Source of the DNA: Oceanobacillus_B kapialis
GTDB lineage: Bacteria > Bacillota > Bacilli > Bacillales > Amphibacillaceae
Length of the DNA: 64,000 nt
Reading direction: 5' to 3' (one strand)
Assembly (NCBI RefSeq): GCF_042685265.1
Contig: NZ_JBHUMX010000002.1
Part shown: positions 27,137-35,804 of the stretch, one piece after another
How the letters are laid out: every line of letters begins with the position of its first letter
Position numbering within the stretch: position 1 is the first letter of the stretch
The notes under the pieces: model-generated
Database searches by the model: none
Told to the model about the DNA's origin: nothing
Seen by the model: the letters and a program-made list of their open reading frames with translations, nothing else
Program-made: the position numbers and the translations under genes

Positions 27137-27609
27137 GAAAGTTCTATTTGCTATTGTTCCTTTCATTTATTTTGTGCTTATCAGGCTGCACGCAAGGTGA
27201 AGAAGAGCCAGGGGATTATTCAGGTATTGTGAATGATGGAAAGGCAATCGGATATCAGTACACCCTCACTTTAGACAAAGGTAATTTTTCTTGGGAAATT
27301 GGTTACAAAGGAAATACATCTATCTATAAAGAAAGCGCGGAGAACGAGAAGGATTTAGAAAACTTTAAGCATGCTGTTGATGATAGTCAATCAGCATTAA
27401 CAACCCTTATGATAACGGGCACATTTCTTCTTATTGTGGTGCTTCTTACGTTTTTTATCTATAAAAAGAATAAAAATATGCTTAAAGGAGCTCATGCCAT
27501 TATTGTCGTTGTAGTAGGCTTTGCGATCTATCATAGTTTGACTGCTTCTGTTGAGTTAAGCAGATCGTTACAAGATGCAGAATACTATTATTTGCTGTTA
27601 CGGAATTAA
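27133..27609 (+). CDS. membrane lipoprotein, hypothetical
   Basis: 158 residues. The lipoprotein signal ends in LCLSGC; two transmembrane segments follow at about residues 95-115 and 122-140. The outer region between them and the signal is about 70 residues (YSGIVNDGKAIGYQYTLTLDKG...). It is coupled to the preceding gene by a 4-nt overlap. The family is not recognised. Confidence 0.75.
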   Translation: MRKFYLLLFLSFILCLSGCTQGEEEPGDYSGIVNDGKAIGYQYTLTLDKGNFSWEIGYKGNTSIYKESAENEKDLENFKHAVDDSQSALTTLMITGTFLLIVVLLTFFIYKKNKNMLKGAHAIIVVVVGFAIYHSLTASVELSRSLQDAEYYYLLLRN

Positions 27610-27618
27610 AATGAAAAA

Positions 27619-27645
27619 GTAGCACCCAACATGGATGCTACCTTT
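27619..27645. terminator. hairpin between convergent genes
   Basis: GTAGCA (27619-27624) pairs with TGCTAC (27636-27641). T5 on the minus strand suits the subtilisin-like gene; the plus side has only CTTT. Confidence 0.65.
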
Positions 27646-27653
27646 CAGAGAAG

Positions 27654-28856
27654 TTAATACCTCACTGAATCCAGAACATTAATCAACCCATACCGCACAT
27701 AATAACCGGTCCCACTTACATTATCAGCTGTATTTTGGATAGCAGCACGAACCTGTGCATTGCTCTTGCCCTGGCCAGTTAACAATGCCGCTTGACCAGC
27801 AACGTATGGAGATGCCATGGAAGTCCCTGATAAATAAGCATATCCGTTTCCAGGATAAGTGGAAGCAATATCGACACCAGGAGCGGAAACATCTACCCAA
27901 GTTCCGTAATTCGAAAAGCTCGCTTTATTGTTATTTCGATCTACAGCACCAACCGCAATAGCATTCGCATAGGAAGCTGGCTGAAATTGCTGGGAAGTAC
28001 CATCATTTCCGGCAGCTGCTACGACTACAGAACCGCTATTCCAAGCATAGTTAACAGCCGACTCTAGTGTTTGCGTGTCACAGGCACAGCCTAAAGAAAG
28101 GTTGATTACTTCTGCTCCATTGTCAGCCGCATAACGAATTCCGTTGGCAATGTTGGAGAGGGAGCCATTTCCACTTGCATCCAGCACCCTTACTGCTAAG
28201 ATTTCGGTGTTCGGCGCCATACCGGCAATTCCTGTTCCGTTATTTGTTTCGGCCGCTGCAATCCCGGCAACGTGGGTGCCATGACCATTCGCATCCGAAG
28301 GCGTATAGTCCCGGTCGACAAAGTCATAGCCACGGTTTGTTTTCCCATTCAAATCAGGGTGATTATAATCTACCCCCGTATCTAATACGGCAATCTCCTG
28401 GGAAGCATTTCCTCTAGCATAATCCCACGCGTGATCTGCGGATGTATTAAATAATCCGTATTGATAAGAGGTGCTGAAATAAGTATCATTTGGTGTCCAA
28501 GCTGCTTTCAAAATGTAATTCGGCTCTGCATATTCGACTTTCGCATTACTATTTAATGTTTTTACAACGCTATCAACATCGCCAACCTCAAGCACGACAA
28601 ACGGTGACTTCACCACACTTGGACTCGGCTGCACTTTTGCATTTACATCTTTTAGAATTTGCGCTTGGCTGTTTAAGGAAACGCTATCCTTAAATTTAAC
28701 GATCACCTCGCCTTTAACATAGCTCCCCTTTTCAATGCTTACATTGACAGGGACATTCTCCTTTGCTAATGACGCGTCCTCCTCAGCAAAACTTACCAAA
28801 GGAAACACCATTACCAAAAGCATTAACAAAATGGAACTAAAAAACTTCTTCTTCAT
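27654..28856 (-). CDS. subtilisin-like serine protease (S8, thermitase group)
   Basis: Secreted protease precursor of 400 residues. Signal peptide about 1-24 (LVSFAEE), I9-type propeptide to about 117, then the catalytic domain. Asp159 (LDTGVDYNHPDL), His192 (NGHGTHVAG), Asn284 (AAGNDG) and Ser346 (SGTSMASP) are all present, so it should be active outside the cell. It contains a CAC motif near 258, unusual in subtilisins but seen in some thermitase-like members. RBS AAGGGAGGG. It is a single gene. Confidence 0.93.
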   Translation of the reverse strand: MKKKFFSSILLMLLVMVFPLVSFAEEDASLAKENVPVNVSIEKGSYVKGEVIVKFKDSVSLNSQAQILKDVNAKVQPSPSVVKSPFVVLEVGDVDSVVKTLNSNAKVEYAEPNYILKAAWTPNDTYFSTSYQYGLFNTSADHAWDYARGNASQEIAVLDTGVDYNHPDLNGKTNRGYDFVDRDYTPSDANGHGTHVAGIAAAETNNGTGIAGMAPNTEILAVRVLDASGNGSLSNIANGIRYAADNGAEVINLSLGCACDTQTLESAVNYAWNSGSVVVAAAGNDGTSQQFQPASYANAIAVGAVDRNNNKASFSNYGTWVDVSAPGVDIASTYPGNGYAYLSGTSMASPYVAGQAALLTGQGKSNAQVRAAIQNTADNVSGTGYYVRYGLINVLDSVRY

Positions 28857-29054
28857 CCTTTTCCCTCCCTTGATTTAACACTCTAACAATATATGGGAGT
28901 TCAAATAGGATCATGTGTGCATCCAAGCCCTGTTGCTATTGGGAATAACGGAGGGAAGGACAATTTATTATCGTTATTTTTAGACCTACGTTTTTCCTTT
29001 TAAAGGAAAATTTAGTGGGATTTGTTTAAGGGAGAAGGAGGAGCGTTGGAATAA

Positions 29055-29101
29055 GAAAAAGGCCTTTCATGTTGGGGGGTCATACATGAAAAGCCTTAAG
29101 G
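29055..29101 (-). terminator. terminator after the DUF421 gene
   Basis: Hairpin of AAGGC..TTTCATG with CATGAAA..GCCTT across 29055-29101; on the minus strand it is followed by T5, which suits the gene ending at 29121. Confidence 0.75.
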
Positions 29102-29120
29102 AAATGCCTTAATCTTATCA

Positions 29121-29804
29121 TCAACTTTTTAAAGCCAGGAATAAGGTTCCGTCTGTTTGCACCTGGCCAAATAAAACTTCTGATATGGACGTAATGTTTT
29201 GTTGCTGTAACTGTTGCTGGATCCAATCGGTATCAAGCTTTAACTTGTTCAGGTTTTCCGTTAAGATTCGCCCATCTGAGATAACTTCAGTCGGGATAGG
29301 AAAAGCTTTTGGCGTGACAGGTATGTTCATATCAACCTTGGTAACGGGCTTTTTGTTGTCTTTAGGAAGAACAGTAACTTTGCCGTTGGTTTCCAAAATG
29401 GCATAGTCGACCTCAGCGATGGAAAAGATATTCTTTTGTCTAAGCAGAGCATTAAATGAATCTAAGTCTAATCTGCTTGATTGGAGCGATCTGTTGACGA
29501 GCTTCCCTTCCTTAATGACCACAACAGGAGTTCCAGAAATGACTTTCCGTGCCTTTTTGGATTTTAGCTCCACGATCCCCAGAATATACGTGATAACAGC
29601 CCAGCCAACTATAGCTAACACACCATTTAGAATGCTTAAATTCTGATTAACAACAAGGTTTGCCGTAATCGAACCAATCGCAATCGCTGAAGTGAAATTT
29701 AAGAAGGTCATTTGGCTAATTTCTTTTCTACCAAGCCATCTTGTCATAATCAGTAAGACAAAAAACCCAATAATAACCCTAATAGTTAACTCATTAATAT
29801 CCAT
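29121..29804 (-). CDS. DUF421 (YetF-like) membrane protein
   Basis: 227 residues. Three transmembrane segments lie in the first 90 residues (IIGFFVLLIMTRWLGRKEISQMTFLNFTSAIAIGSI is typical), followed by the two-lobed DUF421 cytoplasmic or extracellular domain with ARKVISGTPVVVIKEGK and SRLDLDSFNALLRQKNIF. Bacillus members (YetF, YrbG and others) are of uncertain function; some are sporulation- or germination-linked. GGTGGTGG site precedes the ATG. Confidence 0.88.
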   Translation of the reverse strand: MDINELTIRVIIGFFVLLIMTRWLGRKEISQMTFLNFTSAIAIGSITANLVVNQNLSILNGVLAIVGWAVITYILGIVELKSKKARKVISGTPVVVIKEGKLVNRSLQSSRLDLDSFNALLRQKNIFSIAEVDYAILETNGKVTVLPKDNKKPVTKVDMNIPVTPKAFPIPTEVISDGRILTENLNKLKLDTDWIQQQLQQQNITSISEVLFGQVQTDGTLFLALKS

Positions 29805-29943
29805 ATAAAACCACCACCTGTATTGATTTCCTTCTTATAATGCGTAAAAAATCCAGCTTTAATCCTAGTAAGCAGCCGGCCAAACACAGATGATTAAAAG
29901 CCAATCACTAGGGCATTTTAAGAAATGAGGGAGGAGTGTCTAC

Positions 29944-30099
29944 ATGGTTAATACAGATTTTGAAAAGTTCATTAAATACCAAGGAAAACACAAATCGAAT
30001 TATCCGGGTCACGGCGAGCGTGCAAAAAACACAGATCCGAAAACAAATAATCGAAAAACCTCAAACCAACACCCTGGAGCAACAGGGAGAGAATTGTAG
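29944..30099 (+). CDS. small basic protein, 51 residues, unknown
   Basis: Encodes MVNTDFEKFIKYQGKHK and then a polar, basic, Asn/Lys/Gly/His-rich tail ending HPGATGREL. Very strong GAGGGAGGAG site before the ATG, and a terminator follows. The composition resembles small acid-soluble spore proteins, but it does not match one that I know, so the family is left open. Confidence 0.7.
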   Translation: MVNTDFEKFIKYQGKHKSNYPGHGERAKNTDPKTNNRKTSNQHPGATGREL

Positions 30100-30128
30100 G
30101 GATAACCGTTTTTAGTGCGCGGGCATAA

Positions 30129-30160
30129 CAAAACAGCCAGTTGTCATTACTGGCTGTTTT
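30129..30160 (+). terminator. terminator after the 51-residue protein gene
   Basis: AAAACAGCCAGT pairs with ACTGGCTGTTTT around a 7-nt loop. Confidence 0.8.
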
Positions 30161-30214
30161 AGAATTTTACGTTAGAGCGTGGTACAGCTCATTTAACGGT
30201 TCTTGCTGGATACC

Positions 30215-30532
30215 TTAACTTGCTTTCCTCTTAGACACCACAACCTCCAAAAGTATCGATCCCACATGAAGAATCAATGCAACAATCAAAAAAGCAGTGA
30301 TCACATTAAACTGATAGCTTTGGTGAATGTGAACGTAATCTTCTATTGGCTTTAAGAATGCTGCGACCGATTCCCCGCCTCCATTTAATTTAAAAATATG
30401 CCAGTCTTCATAATCACCAATTGCAAAAAATGCCAGCTGTATGATGATAAATATACAAAGGTGGAGACCCAGCCCTAGCAATCTCTTATGATTTTTCCAA
30501 AGATGCATCAATCTTCCGTTTTCTTGTAACAT
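30215..30532 (-). CDS. small membrane protein, possibly YfzA family
   Basis: 105 residues with two transmembrane segments (LGLHLCIFIIIQLAFFAIGD and FNVITAFLIVALILHVGSILL). The YQFNVITAF stretch recalls the YfzA family of Bacillus, of unknown function. It lies 14 nt downstream of the permease gene and is the last gene of the GntR-controlled ABC operon, so it may belong to that transporter. Confidence 0.68.
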   Translation of the reverse strand: MLQENGRLMHLWKNHKRLLGLGLHLCIFIIIQLAFFAIGDYEDWHIFKLNGGGESVAAFLKPIEDYVHIHQSYQFNVITAFLIVALILHVGSILLEVVVSKRKAS

Positions 30533-30546
30533 TTCATTCCCTCACT

Positions 30547-31185
30547 TTAAAACTCTTTTCGTTTGTATAAAATTACCGACAAAATGTAGGAAATCACAAA
30601 TAAGATTCCTGCAATCAAGACAAGGCTAATGGAAAAAATGCGATCATACCCTGCTCCTGTTCCAATTAGACCTGGGAGCACAGAGGAAACCAAGAAGAAG
30701 ACCGCAATTCCAAATCCCCCGCTCATAAGGGTGATCGTATCGGATTTTTCCGCTCCCAGCATGTAGGTCAGGAAAAAGGTAGCTGCTGCAATACATAAGA
30801 CAATCCCTATGCCACGTAGTGTGAAATTCACGAATGTAGCGTCCAAGGATGGAGCGATCGCGAAATCTGACACCGTAAATAAGACCACCAGTAATGCAGC
30901 ACTCGCTACAAGTAAGATTAAAAACGTTAAGTACTTGCTTCGAATGATCTTCTCCCTGCTGACAGGTAAGGTTACCTCGAACTTGTCCCACCCAGACAGG
31001 CGATCATGCTTTAATACCTCTAATGCATTGATAGGAATTAATAAAAATGGTAAAAACGTAGCTGCTCGAAGACCGAGGGGGTTTTGCGCCAGTAAAAGCA
31101 ATGCAACAGCTGCGATGGAAATGATAAAAGACTGCCTAATCCCCTTCTCCATCGAATAGAAATTATTTAACAATAGCCCTCTCAT
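30547..31185 (-). CDS. ABC-2 type permease
   Basis: 212 residues with six hydrophobic segments (for example ISIAAVALLLLAQN, YLTFLILLVASAALLVVLF and ISLVLIAGILFVISYIL). The sequence is typical of ABC-2 permeases coupled to antibiotic- or peptide-type ABC ATPases. Its start overlaps the end of the ATPase gene by 23 nt, so it is very likely the partner of that ATPase in the membrane. Confidence 0.83.
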   Translation of the reverse strand: MRGLLLNNFYSMEKGIRQSFIISIAAVALLLLAQNPLGLRAATFLPFLLIPINALEVLKHDRLSGWDKFEVTLPVSREKIIRSKYLTFLILLVASAALLVVLFTVSDFAIAPSLDATFVNFTLRGIGIVLCIAAATFFLTYMLGAEKSDTITLMSGGFGIAVFFLVSSVLPGLIGTGAGYDRIFSISLVLIAGILFVISYILSVILYKRKEF

Positions 31186-32035
31186 GGTTTTCCCCTTTCA
31201 TTAAAAGCATGGTAATAGCATCAATTGAAAAGTCCAATTGATTTAGTTCTATAGGAAGACTAGCTTTATCCGCAACAAGCGCCTCGGTAACATCACCCAT
31301 GTCTCGATGTGCGATCACGTTATGAAGCTTCGCAATCTCACTCGATTTGCCCTGTACAATAGCATAGTTTTCCAATAAGTCTCTCTTACTGACGCGTAGA
31401 AGGATCCTGCCCTTCTTAATAAATACAAGGTAGTCGGCGATTTTTTCAATGTCTGTCGTGATGTGGGAGGATAAGAGGATGGAATGCTCTCTGTCCTTTA
31501 CAAAATCCAAAAATACGTCCAGCATCTCATCCCTTGCTACAGGATCTAATCCTGCTGTTGCCTCGTCTAATATAAGAAGCTTGGAATCGTGGGAAAATGC
31601 GACCGCCAAAGCCAGCTTCATCGTCATGCCACGGGAAAAGTCCTTAATTTTCTTCTTCTTTGGCAACGAGAAATGGCGCACATAATGAAAGAATGTGGCC
31701 TCATCCCATTGCTGGTAAATGTTAGACAGAACGTTGGAAAGCTTTCCAACAACAAGGTCTTTTGAGAAGTTCATATGATCAAACACGACACCAACCTGCT
31801 CTTTCATCGCGCCTTCTAAGCTGTCGACTTCTTCACCAAATAGCTTTATCTGTCCACTATCTTTCCTAAGTAAGCCTAATATTGTTTCCATTGTCGTCGT
31901 CTTCCCAGCTCCATTTTCCCCAATAAAACCGACAATGGAGCCACTAGGAATTGAAAAAGAAATATTATTTAAGCCAAAATCAGAATTTGCGTAGGCTTTA
32001 TACAAGCCGTTAACTTCTAAGATATTTTCCAACAT
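31163..32035 (-). CDS. ABC transporter ATP-binding protein
   Basis: 290 residues from the ATG at 32035 (RBS AAAGGGG); the longer GTG start is inside the ribosome site. Walker A GENGAGKTT, signature-like FSRGMTMKL, Walker B LLILDEATAGLD and HITTDIEKIAD switch region are present. A C-terminal 70-residue extension is usual for the group that pairs with ABC-2 permeases in YtrA-type operons. It works with the permease at 30547. Confidence 0.9.
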   Translation of the reverse strand: MLENILEVNGLYKAYANSDFGLNNISFSIPSGSIVGFIGENGAGKTTTMETILGLLRKDSGQIKLFGEEVDSLEGAMKEQVGVVFDHMNFSKDLVVGKLSNVLSNIYQQWDEATFFHYVRHFSLPKKKKIKDFSRGMTMKLALAVAFSHDSKLLILDEATAGLDPVARDEMLDVFLDFVKDREHSILLSSHITTDIEKIADYLVFIKKGRILLRVSKRDLLENYAIVQGKSSEIAKLHNVIAHRDMGDVTEALVADKASLPIELNQLDFSIDAITMLLMKGENHERAIVK

Positions 32036-32099
32036 AATCACCCCTTTGTAGTAGAGTGGAGAGCATAACCAACATCAGTTAAGCTCCCACTGCAAATTT

Positions 32100-32870
32100 T
32101 TACATCTTAATCGAAACACGTCTCGTCATTAGACGGATAAAATAAAACAGGCCAAGTACGATCATGACGATGAGAGCAAAGGAAGCGGCTTCCGGCAATT
32201 CAGCAAGGAACGCATAGCGATTAGGTACATGCAGGTTTAACACAGATCGAAGCAGGACATTTTCCACAGTCAAAAGAACGATTGAAATGGCAATAGCCCC
32301 TAAGCCGGCAATTACAGAAAATCGGTAAAATGCTGCGCTAATAAACCAACCAGCCAAATAATATACTAAAATCTTTAAGCTAAAGCTCATGATGGATAAT
32401 ACCCAATTACTCTCAATCTCTACAAAAGGTGTAATAATGAGAAACTGTATAATATCTCCGATTAGATTATCTTCGTCTGCAAAGAAGTCCATATTTGGCT
32501 CTCGAAATGAAAAACTCGTAAGATTCTCCACCACAAATTCTGTTAAAGCTGAAATTCCCCATACAATAAACGGGAGCGTAATCGCCAAACCTATCAGGGC
32601 AAGGGATGCGCCTTTAAAGTAATCCTTTCTTGTTACGCCATTCCCAACATAATGAGGGAGAAATTGTGTGGCGATAATTCCGATAATAAATACGAAAAAG
32701 GATGCTACGATAAAAAAGGAATTATAGAAATTATCCTGGCCATTTTCCTGGAAATGGAGGAACAACCTCACAAGACCTATGACTAGCATGACGCCCATCA
32801 CACCAAAAGACCAGGCCATTTGCACAATGAACATATCCTTCATTACTTTTAGATAGCTGTTGTTTCTCAT
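32100..32870 (-). CDS. ABC transporter membrane protein
   Basis: 256 residues with six to seven hydrophobic segments. It overlaps the upstream ATPase gene by 4 nt (start 32870, stop of the other at 32867), so the two are coupled and form one transporter. The substrate is unknown; the operon layout (GntR regulator, ATPase, permease, ATPase, permease) resembles ytr-type operons that respond to cell-wall antibiotics. Confidence 0.8.
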   Translation of the reverse strand: MRNNSYLKVMKDMFIVQMAWSFGVMGVMLVIGLVRLFLHFQENGQDNFYNSFFIVASFFVFIIGIIATQFLPHYVGNGVTRKDYFKGASLALIGLAITLPFIVWGISALTEFVVENLTSFSFREPNMDFFADEDNLIGDIIQFLIITPFVEIESNWVLSIMSFSLKILVYYLAGWFISAAFYRFSVIAGLGAIAISIVLLTVENVLLRSVLNLHVPNRYAFLAELPEAASFALIVMIVLGLFYFIRLMTRRVSIKM

Positions 32871-33736
32871 TCGGTTTCCTCCTCGGTTAAATGGACAAAT
32901 AGTTCATGAAGTGAAAGTGGGTCGATTTCCAACCCTTTAGCAATTGCCGCCTGCTTTTCCTCTTCACGTAAGGTCCCGTATACCATCACCGATTTCGTAC
33001 CACCTAATTTGGTTTCATGAATCGTGTCCATGTTTTTTGTAAAGTCGTCGACGATATCAGCGCTTCCTGTGATGGATGCACCTTTTGCAAGAAGCGTATC
33101 GTATTCTTCGTGAAGCAATAATCGTCCTTTATTTAATAACAGTACGTCATCAAAGAGGTAATCCATTTCGGAAACAAGATGTGTCGAAAGAATCATCAAC
33201 CTTGGATGCTCCTGTTGATCTGCTAACACTTCTTTATAAAAGATATCCCGTGACGGGGCATCCATGCCGAGGTAAACCTCATCAAAGATGGTGATAGGTG
33301 TTCTTCCCGCGAGTCCAATAATGACATTCAGAGCAGACTGCATGCCTTTGGAGAAATTTTTGACAGGTTTGTCTGTTGGAAGCTTGAATCTCCCAACAAG
33401 CTCTTCGGCATAACCCATATCAAAATGGGGGCGATAATGCGCTACGTCTTCTAATACTGCCATCACTTTATCGGTTTCACCCGAATAATCTTTATCATAT
33501 AAAAAGGCGATTTGCTGCATAATCTCTGCGTTTTCAAATGGTGCTTCCCCGTTAATGGTAAGCGAACCGTCGGATTGTTCCGTAAAGGATGCCAGGATAG
33601 ACAAAAGACTTGTTTTGCCAGCGCCATTTCGGCCGAGTAACCCATAAATCTTCTTTTCCGTTAAGTCAAAACTCACGTCATGAAGCGCAATATGGTTCCG
33701 ATAGTGTAAGCTTACGTTTTTCGCTTTAATGGCCAT
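32867..33736 (-). CDS. ABC transporter ATP-binding protein
   Basis: 289 residues. Walker A GRNGAGKTS, signature FSKGMQSAL, a Walker B-like TIFDEVYLGMD and the switch STHLVSEMD are visible; the Walker B region is less canonical than in the other ATPase (ITIFDE). It overlaps the GntR gene upstream by 11 nt and the permease gene downstream by 4 nt, so all three are translated from one mRNA. Confidence 0.9.
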   Translation of the reverse strand: MAIKAKNVSLHYRNHIALHDVSFDLTEKKIYGLLGRNGAGKTSLLSILASFTEQSDGSLTINGEAPFENAEIMQQIAFLYDKDYSGETDKVMAVLEDVAHYRPHFDMGYAEELVGRFKLPTDKPVKNFSKGMQSALNVIIGLAGRTPITIFDEVYLGMDAPSRDIFYKEVLADQQEHPRLMILSTHLVSEMDYLFDDVLLLNKGRLLLHEEYDTLLAKGASITGSADIVDDFTKNMDTIHETKLGGTKSVMVYGTLREEEKQAAIAKGLEIDPLSLHELFVHLTEEETE

Positions 33737-34109
33737 GTTGATCCCTGCCTTTTACTTTTTTAATCAACTGGATAATTTCACTTTCATCAATTTCCAGTTT
33801 GTCAGCTTCCTGAACGAGTTTAACTACGTAGTCCTCCATAAAGGATTGCTTACGCTTTTCCTTCAGTTTTTCCTTTGCCCCGACGGCAACGAACATCCCA
33901 ATCCCTCTCTTCTTATAAAGGATCCCTTCCTCCACCAACGGGTTAATCCCTTTTGACACGGTGGCATGGTTAATCTTATAAAAATCAACCAACTGATTCG
34001 TGGAAGGGGCCTGTTCCTCTTCTTTAAGCTGGTTATTTAAAATCTGGTCTTCCAGTCTTTCACGTACCTGGACATATATCGGCTTATCTTGCGTAAATGC
34101 ACCTCTCAT
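33726..34109 (-). CDS. GntR family regulator, YtrA type
   Basis: 127 residues from the ATG at 34109; a GTG four codons earlier is nearly fused to the AAAGGG site and is less likely. The winged helix is in KPIYVQVRERLEDQILNNQLKEEEQAPSTNQLVDFYKINHATVSKGINPLVEEGILYKKRGIGMFV; a short helical C-terminus is the YtrA type. It should repress the operon it starts; a perfect inverted repeat lies at 34147-34176. Confidence 0.88.
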   Translation of the reverse strand: MRGAFTQDKPIYVQVRERLEDQILNNQLKEEEQAPSTNQLVDFYKINHATVSKGINPLVEEGILYKKRGIGMFVAVGAKEKLKEKRKQSFMEDYVVKLVQEADKLEIDESEIIQLIKKVKGRDQHGH

Positions 34110-34146
34110 GTTATCTACCACAACCCTTTTACTTGTTATACACTAA

Positions 34147-34176
34147 TATGGTTATATAGTTATGTATATAACCATA
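34147..34176. promoter_or_regulatory. GntR operator, perfect inverted repeat
   Basis: TATGGTTATATA (34147-34158) and TATATAACCATA (34165-34176) are exact inverted repeats with a 6-bp spacer, 38 bp upstream of the GntR start. Very likely the autoregulatory operator. Confidence 0.75.
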
Positions 34177-34282
34177 ACAGGTAAAAATTTTTAAGTCAAT
34201 ATGAAGTGTGAAAAATGGGTGTAGGCATGAAAAAGCCACACATGGCCAACTGGCATTAACGTGTGGTAAGGGGAATCTTATT

Positions 34283-34759
34283 TTACTGTGGAGTTAGACG
34301 CTTCTGAGCAGATCTATGGTGAGGGCTAATCGGGATATGGGGCATGGCCTTTGCCAACCCATACTGTGGCATGTTTCCATAAAAAGATTCATAGTTTCCT
34401 TGCTTCACTACGAAGGTTTCATGGTAGATGCCGACAGCAGGATTGTCCCCTACTTTTTTGTTGAAATTCTTCCAAGCTTTTAAGTGATTGCTCCCTTTCG
34501 CATAGGCAAGTAAGTCTTCGGTGGACCGCCAGTATTGGATCATAACCGTAGTACGAAGTCCAAAAAAGCTCTCCATCGATAAAAAGCCAAGCTCCTTTTG
34601 ATTGGTGTAAAGCTCTCGTATCATTGGTGGCATGGCGGTAAAAACAGGAAGCCATTTTTGGATAGCCAGTCGCTTGTTAATCCGCATTCCAATAATAAAT
34701 ACAACAAGGTCCTCTTCATTTTCTGTCGTAAACCTTCCGCTAAAAATATGTTTGCCCAA
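34283..34759 (-). CDS. DUF4188 family protein
   Basis: 158 residues. The features GRFTTENEEDLVVFIIGMRINK near the start and TTVMIQYWRSTEDLLAYAKG and HLKAWKNFNK match my memory of DUF4188, a dimeric alpha-beta barrel family distantly related to heme-degrading monooxygenases; function unknown. It lies 13 nt downstream of the PadR gene, so the regulator probably controls it. RBS GAGGGG. Confidence 0.75.
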   Translation of the reverse strand: MGKHIFSGRFTTENEEDLVVFIIGMRINKRLAIQKWLPVFTAMPPMIRELYTNQKELGFLSMESFFGLRTTVMIQYWRSTEDLLAYAKGSNHLKAWKNFNKKVGDNPAVGIYHETFVVKQGNYESFYGNMPQYGLAKAMPHIPISPHHRSAQKRLTPQ

Positions 34760-34772
34760 CTAAACCCCTCCT

Positions 34773-35312
34773 TTAAATTGCTTCTATCGTCGCCTGGCAC
34801 CAATCAATTGCTGCCACGGTAACGCGCTTTCCATAATCCAGTGTAAATAACCAATATCGTGCATCAGGATCCTTTTCGTGATGGGCGCGAATAGATTGCT
34901 CGATTGCATTGTACGTTTGAAGACGTTCTTCCAGCTTTTGTTTGTACCCCTCGAGCTGAATAAGGGTTTTGTCTGAAGGCTGATGTCTCCCAAAAAATAA
35001 CTTTAGCAATACTTCATTCCGTTCTACTGGAAGCTGCTCAATCGGTTGTTTGAGCCAGTTTTCCAATACTTCCAACCCTTTGCTAGTAAGGTCATACTCC
35101 TTTCTGTCCGGCTTTCCATCCTGAGAGGCAGTTGTCACAGTAACTAACCCATCCGTAGCAAGCTGTTTGAGTGTCGGATAAATCTGGCCATAGCTAATTT
35201 TCCAGAAGTGTGTAAGGCTTCGATCCATAAGCTGCTTGATGTCATACCCTGATTTGCAGCCTGTTGTAAGGATTCCGAGTATTGCATAGGTCGAATTATT
35301 GTATGTTTTCAT
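34773..35312 (-). CDS. PadR family transcriptional regulator
   Basis: 179 residues from the ATG at 35312 (RBS AGGGTG). The N-terminal winged helix has YAILGILTTGCKSGYDIKQLM, FWKISYGQIYPTLKQLATDGLV and KPDRKEYDLTSKGLEVLENWL, and the C-terminal Vir-like helical part carries the dimerisation region. PadR proteins sense phenolic acids, drugs or other small molecules. It should repress itself and the DUF4188 gene through the palindrome at 35334. Confidence 0.9.
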   Translation of the reverse strand: MKTYNNSTYAILGILTTGCKSGYDIKQLMDRSLTHFWKISYGQIYPTLKQLATDGLVTVTTASQDGKPDRKEYDLTSKGLEVLENWLKQPIEQLPVERNEVLLKLFFGRHQPSDKTLIQLEGYKQKLEERLQTYNAIEQSIRAHHEKDPDARYWLFTLDYGKRVTVAAIDWCQATIEAI

Positions 35313-35333
35313 GACGTTCACCCTATCTGTATG

Positions 35334-35356
35334 CTATATATCATTTAGATATATAG
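35334..35356. promoter_or_regulatory. candidate PadR operator
   Basis: CTATATATC (35334-35342) and GATATATAG (35348-35356) form a perfect inverted repeat with a 5-bp spacer, 21 bp upstream of the PadR start. Confidence 0.65.
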
Positions 35357-35597
35357 TAAACGAAAAACTTTAGAAATAAAAGTGAATTTAGAAAAGTTTA
35401 CAAAAAAATAATTGTTATTGAGATCAGGAACTTAGTAAGGTAGGTTTATAGAAATATCTGTTTTATTACTTTGGATAATAAGTGGAATGAAGAAAGATTT
35501 AAGGGAAAGAGAAAGTGACCTCGCTACATAAGGTGTTTGAAAATCGTAGGAAGTGTAGACATAATAGGTATAATTGATTAAAATAGTGGTATAATAA

Positions 35598-35728
35598 AAA
35601 TAAGTCGCCAAGTGCTGGAACACTTGACGACAGTGTAACACGATTCCCATAAATAAAGGGATCGGCAACAATTAGATTACGGATAATCCATCTTGTTCCG
35701 GTTAGTTCAAGGGTGGATTATTTTTTTT
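35598..35728 (+). ncRNA. type I antitoxin RNA (RatA/SR5-like)
   Basis: TATAAT at 35591-35596 precedes a structured non-coding region that ends in a terminator: TAATCCA (35684-35690) pairs with TGGATTA (35714-35720), then T8. Its end overlaps the last 11 nt of the holin-like toxin frame on the other strand, and the toxin mRNA must run further into it. Such 3'-overlap is the arrangement of TxpA/RatA and BsrE/SR5. An open frame antisense to it (35432-35671) is not a gene. Confidence 0.65.
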
Positions 35729-35804
35729 GGTTCTTATCTGTCACTATTACTATCATTAACATTGCAAAAGAGATTGCAATCATCAATGCTTCGTAAGTTG
35801 ACAT
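35718..35804 (-). CDS. putative holin-like toxin, type I TA system
   Basis: 28 residues beginning MSTYEALMIAISFAMLMIVI and ending in a basic DKNQKK tail. The STYEALM start, single transmembrane helix and basic tail match the Firmicute holin-like toxin family. It has a GGGGGG ribosome site. Expression should depolarise the membrane unless the antisense RNA silences it. Confidence 0.75.
   Translation of the reverse strand: MSTYEALMIAISFAMLMIVIVTDKNQKK

Noticed and set aside
35432..35671. 79-codon frame on the minus strand
   Set aside because: It is antisense to the antitoxin RNA; the short toxin frame next to it is the real gene.
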